Counted from the first letter of the stretch, positions 46,867-58,122 are shown. The stretch: DNA of 64,000 nucleotides from Hexactinellida sp. DTS-2022 (GCA_028753945.1 JAPNXP010000007.1:3162001-3226000), one strand, 5' to 3'. Translations and numbers: made by a program. The notes: generated by a model not told the origin, from the sequence alone.

Positions 46867-47344
46867 ATTCTTCATAATTCCTTTGGTAAGAATAAGCTAC
46901 AATGTAGCTGGCTGAAATTATTCGAATACACGTGTTTTTTTATAAGGACTTTAAACTCATCAAGCCTACTGTTAAAATGTTAATAATCAGTTAATTAAGT
47001 AATTGAATACGTAGGTACCTTCTTACTAAGCAATATTTCGAGCCCAAGAAAATAATGAACCAATAAGGAACTTTGAGGCTGAAATTGGCAAAAAAAATAT
47101 GGGACTTCAGCCTGAAGTTTGAATTAGGGTTCCTCATTTTTTAAAACGTGTAGATGCAAGTGCAAGCGTTCTAACAGAATTTGTAATTCAAAGTGTCATA
47201 AGTCGCTTATCTGCCATAATAAATAGGACTCTTGATTAAGAGATTCATAAAGTTCTCTCTATAGAAACAATCTAGTTCTTGTATAAGAAATAAAATGTCT
47301 AATACAATAAATAGTATTGATAGTCATTGCAGTTCCGTAGGTAG
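46867..47344. other. AT-rich 3' flank of the Ginger-like gene
   Basis: No feature recognised. Confidence 0.4.
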
Positions 47345-47552
47345 AGATCACTGCCTAGAATGCAATATTATCAGGTAGATCCAATTCATTACTTTCAAAA
47401 TATAATACAACACAATACAATATAATATATTATAACCTAAAATATATAATACCATATATATTATAATATAAATTATAATATACAATATATAATACAATAC
47501 ATTTTATAACCGGCATGTTCTTTTAACCGACATAAATTATACAGTGGAACCC

Positions 47553-47940
47553 CGCGTATCGGGGCACCTCAGTCCAAGCGCTCAGCACCCCGAGACGAGG
47601 GAGTGCCCCGATATGCGGGGTATAAAGAGAACTCCAATATGTTTGGTTAAAACAATTAATTTAGCCCTATACAACAAATCATACACATATAGTCAAAACC
47701 TAGAGTTATGGTTGATATTTTAGCAGTACTACACATTACAATTTCAATAAAATTCCGATAAGGATTTCTAAATAGTTAGAGTAAAGGGCTTAAATCCGGA
47801 CTTAAGCCCTTAATTAAGGGCTTGAGGTTGGACTTAAGTCCTTTTTCAAAAAGGGCTTAGAAAAAGGGCTTGGGCTTAAGCCCTTCTGATAAGGGATGGG
47901 CTTGGACTTAAGCCCTTTTGAAAGGGCTTGACCCCATGTC
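47553..47940. mobile_element. pogo-like insert with AAGGGCTT array
   Basis: Starts after TA with CAGTGGAACCCCGCGTATC. It holds an inverted pair CCCCGCGTATCGGGGCAC / GTGCCCCGATATGCGGGG (47558-47625) and, at 47786-47935, about ten alternating AAGGGCTT and AAGCCCTT units. The matching right terminus is not clear. Confidence 0.55.
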
Positions 47941-49016
47941 TGGTGTTCTTATACCCGATATGTTCTTATAAACCGGTGTGCTTATATCCGACATCTACTG
48001 TAATACAATACGCCAATTCTGGTGAATAAATAACAATAATCGCGTGATAGAATGAGAAATAAATGCATTTAATTAATAGTGATAAATATAGTACACCCAT
48101 TCATAGCATTCTAATATACTAAGGCAATGGCACTCATTTTTTTTTGGACCATGGCTTGGTTAAACGAGTTAGTATATAGTATTCAATAATATACCTAATA
48201 CATTATGTATAATAAGATTTGTCATTGTTTATAGTCAAGTTACATTGTTGATGCATATTTCTTAGGTTTTTCTTATATCTTGCTCCCCTTCTGATATTAA
48301 TTAAATCCCTAGTAGTTAGTGAAGATTTGACTAAGAATACATAGTTAATTAATTCATGAAATAAATATACAAGACACAATGAGCTAAGTGTAACATTAAA
48401 CAACAATATAGAGTCTCTGTAAAGTAATGAGATTAGGAGTGAAACTTGTATTTGTAGTAGAATTCGTCAAAGGAACTCTCACTTAACAAACATCTGATTG
48501 GGCAGCGGTTCTGAAATAGGGTCCACGGATAGGGGGTCGACAAGATCTCTAAATTTGTATTAGGGGCAATGGGAGGGGGTCATTGAACATTTGGTATTTG
48601 CTAAAAGGGGTCTACGGTTGAAAAAGGTTGGGGTTCGCTGTGATAGTCTGTATCTAGAATAAAATAATAATTAACTAAAACTCATTGAATTAGCTTGATT
48701 TTACAAGAATTGATACAGGCCTGTAGCCATAAAGGGATAGTGAGTGGGACTATGAGACTTGTAGGAGGGCTGAGTCTCAAAATATTCCAAATGTTAATCC
48801 AGTGTTTAGATATATCATCACAAAGTTAAGAAAAATTTCAGATGGCACAAATTTCGTATGGGGCAGGCCGCCGGCGCAATACCCAATGGAATCACAAAAA
48901 CTCAATCTTAATTGATTCAGAAATATACATACTAATAACTAACTTGAAAATATTTTCGCCAAAGCCCCCCACCCCCCTATATTGAACTTTCAAACTTAAT
49001 ATACGTACGTATAATA

Positions 49017-49311
49017 CAGTAGAAGCTCGTTAGTAATAACACGGGTTAATAAAGTCCCTTCAAAGCCTTTTCAACACAATCATTTGGTTAATACGAATCC
49101 CGGTGTAAGCGCGCTTCGCGGGGCCCCAGCGTTTTAGGCCCCCTGTCCCTAAATCCCTAACGTTTTAGGAACCCCGTCCCTATATCGCTAATGTTTTAAA
49201 GTCCAGGGGGCCCAAAACGCTGGGGTCCCTATAACGCGCTTACACCGGATAAGGCGAACGAACGCATATGATGGTCCCCTGGCTGGTATTCATACTAACG
49301 ATATTCTACTG
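49017..49311. mobile_element. pogo-type MITE inside P-like element C
   Basis: Ends CAGTAGAAGCTCGTTAGT and ACTAACGATATTCTACTG, flanked by TA. It contains a second, palindromic element (49100-49248). Confidence 0.85.
49100..49248. repeat. Palindromic element CCGGTGTAAGCGCG
   Basis: CCGGTGTAAGCGCGCTT at the left and AACGCGCTTACACCGG at the right; inner GGGGCCCCAGCGTTTT and CAAAACGCTGGGG are also inverted. Non-coding and GC-rich. Confidence 0.8.
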
Positions 49312-49856
49312 TATACTACTTTACCCGGTCAAAAGTATTTAAAAATCCGAAATTTGTGCCACAAGTGACTGATGACAGGGATACATATACCTATAAAATA
49401 TCGACATAACATGACCTGAAAACACTAGGTTTTCAAGTTTATAACGATAGTAATCATAGTATAATATTTTAACTAACTCATATCAATGTAGTGGCATTTG
49501 TGTTCCTATCAATGGGCCACTTGTGACACAAGTGGTAATAAAAACCGCGTGCAACGCCGATGCAGAGAGTATATCCTACCACCCACTTAGAGAATTTATC
49601 GAAAGTGGAGAATACACCTTACACTGGTTTGAACAGAGATCAAATTTACTAACAAGTAGCCACTACCATGATGCTATATAGTATTCTATACGAGGACGAA
49701 TCAAGCTAAATACATCGGGATATCATAATGACCAATTTTCAGGGAAGGAAAGAAATGAGAAATTACCTTGCATTTCATGGAAATCCTTTGCTTCTTTGTA
49801 TGACTCAGGATAACTGATAGAGCTGAGAAAACTATTCATCTTCCTCTGATTCGAGA

Positions 49857-50120
49857 CTACTGTGCATGTGACAAATTAAGAATAGTAGGAGGGAAATTCT
49901 GGTAGATAAACTTGTGAATAATATCTTTCAGCTTTAGATTCACACGTGCTATGTTGCGAATTGTATCGCCTCCATTGGGAACCGGTGTGTCTCTTCTCTG
50001 CAAATTGTCGAATAAAGCTTGTCTGAGTGATCTGCTTTCTGGTGCATCTTGAAATGCGAACCGGTCATCTGATTTGTAGTTACCCTTACAATTTGGAGCC
50101 GAACAACTACGTAGTGGCAT
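49857..50120 (-). pseudogene. THAP domain of P-like element C
   Basis: ATG at 50120 (minus) gives MPLRSCSAPNCKGNYKSDDR, the start of a THAP finger with its first two cysteines, then FQDAPESRSLRQALFDNL. The conserved W and the C-x2-H pair are not seen in the open frame, which ends at 49857. The start lies about 420 bp from the right terminus, as expected for a transposase gene of this family. Confidence 0.65.
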
Positions 50121-50660
50121 ATTTCACTTAGTAGCTAGCATAACCATAAGAAATCAATACAATTATTACAAACAAGAGTGTAATGATTCGTAAAACAGAA
50201 TTTAGATGAAAATTCTACTTCGTTTTTACATTAAACTAATCGTATCGTGACCAAATACAAACATAATGGGTGTACAGTAAATAAAATTGAACATAAAAAT
50301 AACTTGTGGTTGTTTAATAAGTCCCATTCCACTGAATTCAGGTTCAAAAAATGTCATTCAATTGTGAGGCCTGACATCAGTATGGTATGACATAATGATG
50401 CTAAACAATATACAATATGGAGGGGATCTATCGGGGCCTAAAATATTGCAAATCAAATGCATATGAAAATGACTCGTTTAACCAGTCCATGGTCCAAAAA
50501 AAAACAAGAGTGCCATTGCCTTAGTATATTAGAATGCTATGACCCATTCTATTTATAAATTTATAGAATCGCATATGGCCTAGGCTAAACGCGTTTTGCC
50601 TGTAAACGCATTTGGCCTGCAACATATATATATGTAGTTATAAAAATGTACTTTAGGTTG

Positions 50661-51053
50661 TTTTGACAAAAACGGCTACAAAAAATGTCCCCCGGACAGT
50701 TTTTGTCACATTTAGCAAAAGGATTTGGCTGCAAAAACTTAATATTTTTCTTGTATTTTTTAGCATTTCGCAAGAAAGAGAATCTGTGATAATACAGTAA
50801 ATACTTATACTAGAAAATGACAAGTGAGAATCTAACTTTGTTTTAACTAATCTAATAATCTAATACAGTATAACTTTGATCATCCGAACTCTTTGGGATT
50901 ACTCAAAACAAGTTGGGATAATTAGGGTAACACATTGTATTAAATTAACCAAGGGTTGCCGGATAATCGAAAAATCCGGATATTCAGGATTGTCAAAACA
51001 ACGGTTTTAGCTAAATTTGACAAAAACTGCCGAGCGGACAGTTTTTGTCAAAA
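50661..51053. mobile_element. Probable MITE, TTTTGACAAAAAC family
   Basis: Starts TTTTGACAAAAACGG and ends CAGTTTTTGTCAAAA; CGGACAGTTTTTGTCA occurs near both ends (50693, 51035). The middle carries a pogo-like CAGTATAACTTTGATCATCC at 50867. Confidence 0.5.
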
Positions 51054-51149
51054 CAATGTGATGAGCGTCGATTTTCGACACCAGATAACCCCCAATTTTT
51101 ATTGCGTTTTTAGACATGACTTTTTATTAGGACAAGCAGACATGGGGTC

Positions 51150-51715
51150 AATTGCATATGTATTTGTATTTGAGAGTATTTAAGTGCTTTTTTTCAAGTA
51201 TTCGTAATGTATTTGTATTTTAACTTTCTTCCAAATGAGAGTATTTGTGTTTATTTTTAAATACTCTCAAAATGTATTTAAAATATTCAATTACTATATA
51301 AATACAATCTAATATAAATAATACACACATGATAAGTTCATGTGATTCATATATGAAGTAGATGAATATAAGTTTTTACCCAACAACAATGGCAAAGTCC
51401 CACTCATTGATCTCCATATTTTCCAATGATCCAGAAGGCGTTGAAGGCAATTTTTTCATGGTTTGATTTAATCATCAAAATTAATTTCTTATTCATCATT
51501 GTTCTATTAGTCAGAGACGGAGACGGGGTGAGAGATAGTTTTGTTAGATATAATAACCATGGTCTAGGTGGATCGTATTGGAATATGTTGAATTAGCATC
51601 GGTTTTTGTATTTGTATTTGTATTTAAATACATTGTCATTCAAGAGTATTTGTATTTAAGAATTTCACATGTATTTGTATCTGTAATTAAATACTTTTCA
51701 AAGTATTTGACCCGA
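51150..51715. repeat. GTATTTGTATTT-rich low-complexity region
   Basis: The unit GTATTTGTATTT and its relatives cluster at 51158-51310 and 51600-51710, separated by unique sequence. No coding signal. Confidence 0.6.
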
Positions 51716-51783
51716 TGTCTGGGAACAAATAAAAGTTTATAACAATTCTCTAAAATGAAAATCTGAATTAAATATTCATCGTT

Positions 51784-52559
51784 TAACACGTCCGATAGTG
51801 TTCGCCGGACTTGTTTCCCATAAAAACTTGCTGAAATTAACTTATATCGTCTTTATATTGTTGAATTCGGTTTCCAAGTAAAATTTCCGATAATTTGATA
51901 TATCACACGAGCATATTTGGATGAATTTTCCATAGCAACGCTGGAATGTACCAAGAATGTGTCAAAAATCCATTCTCCAATTGTGTCCTTACCCAATCGA
52001 GTGACCCCTCTTTCCACTCCACTCAACCACCTGAGTATAATTATACACATACTGACCCTGTAAAACGTAAATTGATAAAATTATTCGAGATTCACCGTGA
52101 TTTACCCTAAATATCGAATAATTTTATCAAATCACGTTTTATAGGGTCGGTATGTGTATAAGTATACTCAGGTAGTTTAGTGGAGTCAAAGAGGGGTCAC
52201 TCGATAGGGTAAGGACACATTTGGAGAATGGACTTTTGACACATTCCTGGTACATTCCAGCGTTGCTATGGAAAATTCATCCAAATATGCTCGTGTGATA
52301 TATCAAATTATCGGAAATTATACTTGGAAACCGAATTCAACAATATAAAGACGATATAACTTAATTTCAACAAGTTTTTATGGGAAACAAGTCCGGCGAA
52401 CATTATCGGGCGTGTTAACTTTGACGAGCTGTCATGGTCGATATAGACATTCTTTCAAATGCCTCAATATCCAAAAATGTTCGCACTACATCAAAGTACA
52501 TGTGTACAAATTTTGGTGCTTTTATCAAAAAAATGAATAATTGTATGGCTGTGCCGCTG
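51784..52559. mobile_element. Fold-back element, CAGCGGCA family, copy 2
   Basis: The left arm starts inside the family arm (TTAACACGTCCGATAGTG) and the right arm runs to the full end TGCCGCTG at 52559. Compared with copy 1 the centre has gained a further palindrome of about 250 bp (GTGTCCTTACCCAATCGAG / CTCGATAGGGTAAGGACAC). The outer 130 bp of the left arm is missing. Confidence 0.82.
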
Positions 52560-52919
52560 CACTATAATCAATAATCATGGGCGAACAATAAAAAATTTGC
52601 TAACAAACCTAAAGTATAATTTATGACAGATTTAACATGGATGGTCTACAACTACGTTTAGGAGACTACGTACATAATTTTTGATAATGCCATTCAGTTT
52701 GCAGCTACCGATAACCTATATGCAACAATACTTCATTAGAGTCTATCTAGCATAGTTTTCCTATTTCCACTTACACCCCTGAAAATTCCCACTGTTAAGT
52801 GGCACCTCAAAAATATGCGTCTTGTACATGACCACCTTTATAAAAAACAATTACATATTGATAAGTAGAAGCACCCTGCATTACTTATTTTGAAGAATAA
52901 TTGAATTACATCTATTTAG
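52560..52919. other. AT-rich spacer
   Basis: No feature recognised. Confidence 0.4.
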
Positions 52920-54476
52920 TTGGGCGAGCTGCACTTGTCAGAATTTTGAAGTAGTCATATGTCAGAATAGTTGGAGTTGTCACATGTCAGAATGGATATC
53001 TGTAGAATTGTCACATGTCAGAATGGATATTTGTAATATTGTTACAAGTCAAAATTGATATTTGTAAAATTGTCACTAGTCAGAATTCTTTTCGTTACTG
53101 TTATTAATTATTAGATTCCTTTTCATTACTGTTATTAATTATCAGAGTTTAATTTCTAATTGTTTGATCATTTTTTTAACTTAATTATCAAAGTAGATAT
53201 GAAAACTATATGTGAATACAATAAACGTAGAATCAATTTGTGAATATTTGTAATTGTGACTCTATATTGCTTCGGATATAGGACACTGTTGTCCTAAAGC
53301 CAAAATTCTCTCGCTGCAACTGCCACAAAAGCTAGCATGCCTACAAGGCATAAACATCCATGTATATGTTCTTCGGGAAAAACACACATCACCTATATGT
53401 TCTATGTTGGTGTTCTGTACACTTTCATCTTCTGATTGTTCTGATTCTCTAGATCACTGCTAGATGGATATACATCTTGCGTTTTAATGTCTCCAACAGT
53501 ATGACTCATTGCTTGAAGAAATTCCCATGGAGTAATTTCTCCCTCGCGAAGTTTCTGTTTCAAGCAAATCCTGTGTTCTCCAATCTTTAAATCTGTTTTA
53601 TTTCTCGGCCTGCTAATTTCCCTACCTTGATATAAACGTTTGATATAATTATCCGTGTCTTTAATTATTTCATTAAGGTGTGTCATGAATGTCCATATTC
53701 GAGGATGGTTACATCTAATTCTAGATTTTAGCTTCGAATGGTAGCTTTCAGTATCGTTATTTGTGAAATAATGATTTCATGAACCGAGCTCTTCATGGGA
53801 TATTTGCTTAAGCCATCGTTTCCTGAAATACTTCTTGAGTATTTCCAACTTTAACAAATTATCAACAGGCAAAGTAGGCGATTCGATTAGGCTGAAGGTA
53901 GGAATTATAAGTGCCGCAGGCAAAAAATGAATTGCCATTAGTTGTAGTATATATTTAGCAACCTGAATATTATCCCCAAAACTCGACTCAGTCCAAATTT
54001 CTGGGTTTTCGCCCAAATACATTGGGTAAAGTGAACCAGTATCCATAAATTTTGATCTTAGGATAGATTTCTTTAAAGGCGTTCTGGGGCCTTATTCACT
54101 AAACTTCTGAACTTAAAATTTGCTTAACTTTAAGCAAATTCTTAGTTTTGCTTAAAGTTACCAAAAACTTAGTTTTCGCTAAACTTAAATCAGTACTTAA
54201 GCAACACTTAAGTCAGACTTAAGTTGGTATTCACTAAACAAAACTTAAGCAAAAACTAAGAATTTGCTTAACTTTAGGCAAATTCTTAGAATTTTCTAAA
54301 AATTTTCTTGACTCTGACTAAAACTTGAGTTAAAACTTAAGTCATACCGGACGTTGACTTAACTGTTATTTTATTTCAAACTTATCACTAACTTCAACTA
54401 ACGAACATATACAATGTAAACACCGGATATAGAAATAACAATTTAACAATAATTACATAATTGCATTCTTAACCAA

Positions 54477-55284
54477 ATGACCCTCGAAAAATCCAAAACC
54501 CGTTCGAAAAATTTTTCCACCGAAGAAATTCATTCCTTGGTGGACATAATCCAGGAAAACAAGTCGCAGTTATTCGGCAGCTTAGGTGCTTCATTTACCT
54601 TTGAAGAAGACTTTGGTTTGGGAGGAAGTCGCCTCTAAGTTATCATCTCTACATGGGGTAACAAGAACTAGAGATGATATACTTAAAAAGTGGTCTAACC
54701 TCTTGAGCAAACATAAACCACTAATCGCCGATAAGCTTGCTTCAATTCATAAAACTGGCGGAGGTCCCCCTGGAGCCGAGTTAACACTATTGGAGGACCA
54801 GATTAGAAGTATTAAGGGAAAAGAAGTGTTTGAGGGCATTGCTTCTGGAAAAGATATCAGCTCTCAAGTTTCCATTGAGTCTGACCAGCAGATGCCAATA
54901 AGTCCAATCTTCTCAACTGATGATGACCAGCCGAAGTTTGAGGTACTGCCCAATCGCAAGAGAAAATACTCCTCACATAGCTTATCACCAAGTGATCTCA
55001 CTCAAACTAAACATATTCTCCTCGAAAAAGAACAGCAGAAATTGGATTGCATGAAGAATATAGAACATAGAATGGAGAAAATCGAGTACAGCCTGAAACG
55101 AATTGGGGATATAATGATGGAAACAATTCCCGAGATACTCGCGAACCAAAACAGACTGTTAGCTGCGTTAACCCAGCCAGGTTTAGAGCATCCTGTAGCA
55201 GCAGTCGGGTACTATGTTTCAAATCCCTATGTGAAGAATTTTCTTCCTCATCCATCAATGTATCCTCCTACTACCGATTATTAA
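54477..55284 (+). pseudogene. Harbinger Myb/SANT-like DNA-binding protein
   Basis: ATG at 54477 starts MTLEKSKTRSKNFSTEEIHS, the first helix region of a Myb/SANT-like domain. One single-base frameshift within 54595-54605 is needed to continue with TLVWEEVASKLSSLHGVTRT and ILKKWSNLLSKHK, which completes the trihelix. A variable linker follows, then a basic patch NRKRKYSS and a helical C-terminal part with MKNIEHRMEKIEYSLKRIGD, probably a coiled coil for dimerisation. About 269 residues, the usual size. In Harbingers this protein helps the transposase enter the nucleus and bind the ends. Confidence 0.85.
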
Positions 55285-55432
55285 TGGATTTCTACTAATT
55301 AATTAACCAAGTAATCAAAGATAGATAGTTCGCTAATTGTTCTCCGATAAAAAGTATTCTATAATATAACTTTGTAATTATACTATTACCTACTTTACTA
55401 GTATAAATTCAATGTCGTATACAACAACATAA
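55285..55432. other. Gap between convergent Harbinger genes
   Basis: AT-rich, 148 bp, probably carrying both 3' ends. No AATAAA was seen at a convincing place. Confidence 0.4.
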
Positions 55433-56484
55433 TTAAGCAAAAAATTCTGATATTATTGATTCTCTCATTATTAATCCATTTTCTGAAGGTTCCGGTGGGA
55501 CTATATCTGAGATAGGATCAGTCATCAACATTTCAAAATCGGCTAACAGGCCATGGCTAATACACATGTTATGCAGCACCATGGTAGCCAATATAATTTT
55601 GCAACATTTTTCAGGGCTATAACAAAGGGTTCCTCCTGTTTTATCCATTGATCTCCAACGGCTCTTCCATATTCCGAAGGTACACTCAATGGTTTGGCGA
55701 GCTTTAAGAAAAGCCCGATTATACCTTCTGTGCCCAGGAGTAATTGGAGAAGTTATAGGAGTCATTAGGTTTTGTTTTAATCCATAAGCACTATCACCCA
55801 AGAACCACCCATGTACAGTTTCGACCTCACCAGTTGTTATCTTTTGATTTATGCCTGATTGTCGCAATATGAAAGCATCATGAGTACATCCCGGCCATTT
55901 AACAACAGCATTAATGAAGTGAAATTCGTGGTCACAAATCGCTTGTATGTTAATAGAATGAAATCCCTTTCGGTTAACATAGATATCCTCATTCGATGAT
56001 GCCGCAAGGACGGAAACATGTGAACAATCAATATAACCGAGAACTAGTGGAAACTTGTATTTTTGAGGAAGAATCTTTGAATTACTTTTTGTCGAGATGT
56101 ATTTGGAAATTGAATATATGTAGGAGCAATAGCTGTTAATGCTTCACATACAGCAGTTACGCATCTGGATACAGATGTTTGGGAGAGCCCATGTGCGGAT
56201 GCGACTACCGTCTGAAATGTCCCGGTAGCTAAAAATTGTAGAGCTACTGCTAGTTGTGTAGCTGGAGCAATTGGATAAGAACGAGCTGTGGTGCGATTTA
56301 GTTTAGTAGAAATCCTTTCCAGGAGTTCGAGGAACATATACTGAGTAATTCTGTACCTAGTGATAAACTCAAAGTCAGAATATGCATCTAGGGGGTTAAG
56401 TCGATCTCTAAAAACTCGCTGTCTACGTAAGCTGCTTTGTATTAATTCAATTTCAATCTCAATCAAACTTAGTGCAGATGCCAT
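55433..56484 (-). pseudogene. Harbinger DDE transposase
   Basis: ATG at 56484 (minus) gives MASALSLIEIEIELIQSSLR and a helix-turn-helix-like region with FLATGTFQTVVASAHGLSQT, SVSRCV. One frameshift near 56085 leads into KYKFPLVLGYIDCSH (first D), IYVNRKGFHSINIQAICDHE, WPGCTHDAFILRQS, GWFLGDSAYGL (second D) and ARQTIECTFGIWKSRW (E), ending ESIISEFFA at 55433. Length about 350 residues is normal. The first D sits in IDCSH rather than the common IDGTH. All three acidic residues are kept. Confidence 0.9.
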
Positions 56485-57344
56485 GAAAAGAATATTTAGA
56501 ATTTACGTTAACTATACCTAATACTGAGTAAATTGTCAGAAAATTGCTGCTGCACAAGATATTATACATTAACTAGTTCGAGTAATATATAGTCTATTAT
56601 AATATAAATATATAATTCTATAATTACTTATAAGTATCATATTACTACATGCGAGATAAATTTAGTCTTCGTCTTCTAGGGTCTGCAATTTTTCTGAGAA
56701 TAATATTTATTGATCATTAGACAGAAAACTCGTTCGAAGTATCAGGATGTTTATGATATTCATGTAAATTTAAGTATAATACGACTTAATTGGCATAACT
56801 GCATAAGTAATGTACAAATATTTAAAATAAGTTAAACTTGGGAGTCATGGATACAAACTTATTCACCAAATTAAATATATATCTATATGATTAAAACTCA
56901 TTGTTGAGTGTTTGTGTGTTTGTCCGTATTATATTAAAAGGATGGGGGAAAAACCGCATTTACATTTGAGAAATACACTATCTTCAAAATGTTATTATAA
57001 TAGGTAAACAGTATGATGATTTCGAAATTTGCATTCATAATGCTTAAGTAATTAAGTAATGATCAAAAATATAAGACTTATATAAAATTGATACATTAGG
57101 AGTACTTTACACAAGTATAGCTAATATTTAGTATGATTATGTTTAAGATAATCATAAATATATCCGTACGGAGGGTAAATTGGGATAGATGGGAATGAAG
57201 TTATCTATTTTATATGGCCTTAACTGTCGATTGAAAAAAGCAAGACCGCGTAAAGATTTGATCATCCGTAGCGAAGTGACCGGGACCGAAGGGCTTATGA
57301 TATATATCCCCAAAACTTGCAATTTACAAGAAAAATATTTTCTC
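56485..57344. other. Non-coding part of the Harbinger element
   Basis: AT-rich upstream region of the transposase gene. 57165-57310 is more GC-rich (CCGTAGCGAAGTGACCGGG) and may be a small nested repeat. Confidence 0.4.
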
Positions 57345-58122
57345 AAAAAACTTAAGTTTGACTAGAACTTAAGCAAAATCTAAGATTTCCGTCAAGTCTT
57401 CTAACTTTAAGAAAACTAAACAAAAACTAAGCAAAATTTAAGTTTGTGCTTAAACTTAAGCATAATCTAAGATTTCAGTTAAGTTTTCTAAGTTTAAGAA
57501 AACTTAACCAAAACTAAGCAAAACTCAATTTTTCTTAGATTTTGGTTAAACTTAATCAAAACTTAAGTTTTTGCTTAAAGTTAAGCATAATCTAAGATTT
57601 CCGTTAAGTTTTCTAACTTTAAGAAAACTAAACCAAAACTAAGCAAAACTTAAGTTTTTCTTAAGTTTTGCTTAGTTTTTGAGTTAAGCAAAACTTAAGA
57701 AATGTTAGTGAATAAGGCCCCTGGTTCCCAGTCCGACATCGAAGCCATGGGTTTAAATTCTGGAATATTGGCCACTAGATTCTCCAAAATACCCACATAT
57801 AGTTCTTCGCTTTTGGATGTCATTAAACAATGTATAGCAGGCATAGTATGCCTTCCAACAGACACAAATATTGTCCACAATTGAACAAACTGATTAGGAA
57901 TTGTCTGAAAGGTACCATCAAATTGGATATTCGTCGTTTCATTGAAGAGAGTTCTCATTTCATTGAAAAGAAAACTACTGCCATTTGACCTCCTTTAGTT
58001 ACCGAAAATTTGAAATTATCTGCAAAAGTTGATGTCACTAACATATTCTGTTGCTGTCAGAGGAATTTCAGGTTGAAGTGCCCTTTTGCGAAAGTGTCTT
58101 TCTTTTCGTCTGGGGAATACAG

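Larger units (their letters stand above)
48103..50541 (-). mobile_element. P-like (THAP) transposon C
   Basis: Ends CATAGCATTCTAATATAC and GTATATTAGAATGCTATG (with one inner difference), inverted over about 65 bp including GGCAATGGCACTC and GGACCATGG. Exact 7-bp flanks ACCCATT (48096-48102, 50542-50548); the left arm of the Ginger-like element shows the uninterrupted target. Only a THAP segment is left of the transposase; the rest is replaced by non-coding DNA and nested MITEs. Confidence 0.88.
42509..50624 (+). mobile_element. Candidate Ginger1-like transposon with long inverted arms
   Basis: The left arm (42509-42824 plus 43618-43800) and right arm (47345-48102 plus 50542-50624) are inverted copies of about 500 bp after removing later insertions. 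The outer ends are TGTTGCAGGCCAAATGCG and CATTTGGCCTGCAACA, flanked by TATA on both sides in an AT-rich context. Between them lies a Ginger-type integrase gene (44637-46866). TG...CA ends and 4-bp duplications are what I recall for Ginger elements. Alternative: two inverted copies of an unrelated repeat that flank the gene by chance. Confidence 0.6.
47345..50624 (-). repeat. Right inverted arm of the Ginger-like element, interrupted
   Basis: Reverse complement of the left arm: 47345-47555, 47945-48102 and 50542-50624 align with it. Insert 1 (about 47553-47940) begins CAGTGGAACCCCGCGTATC. Insert 2 is P-like element C. Confidence 0.8.
54087..57720. mobile_element. PIF/Harbinger transposon, nearly complete
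   Basis: Ends GGGCCTTATTCACTAA and TTAGTGAATAAGGCCC, flanked by CTG (54084-54086, 57721-57723). It carries the usual two genes, convergent: a Myb/SANT-like protein (plus) and a DDE transposase (minus). Both subterminal regions (54100-54330, 57345-57710) are dense in AACTTAAG, GCAAAACTAAG and TTCTTAG motifs, likely transposase binding sites. Only two frameshifts were detected, so this is one of the youngest elements here. Confidence 0.92.
53290..58110 (-). pseudogene. MULE transposase with C-terminal RING finger (copy 2)
   Basis: Minus-strand blocks: TNIQFDGTFQTIPNQF, LWTIFVSVGRHTMPAIHCLM and FKPMASMSDWEPG (57940-57724), then the Harbinger insert, then NPEIWTESSFGDN, IIPTFSLIESPTLPVDNLL (54046-53780), the conserved GREISRPRNKTDLKI and EITPWEFLQAMSHTVG segment (53630-53480), and a RING-like end VCFSRRTYTWMFMPCRHAS, FCGSC, QQCPI (53385-53285). 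Same domain order as copy 1, with IAP-like RING spacing. The zinc-binding GCWFHY block was not found, and frame breaks are many. Confidence 0.75.
52920..58122 (-). mobile_element. MULE copy 2, split by a Harbinger element
   Basis: At 52926-53095 lie five units of about 30 bp around GTCACATGTCAGAATGGATA, the counterpart of the MULE copy 1 arms. The gene runs on the minus strand from about 58110 to 53290. The other arm is missing: coding sequence near 58110 abuts a fold-back fragment at 58123. Confidence 0.7.

Noticed and set aside
49857-50120. Host THAP-domain gene
   Set aside because: It lies inside a bounded element with CATAGC ends and a 7-bp duplication, and no downstream exons are seen.
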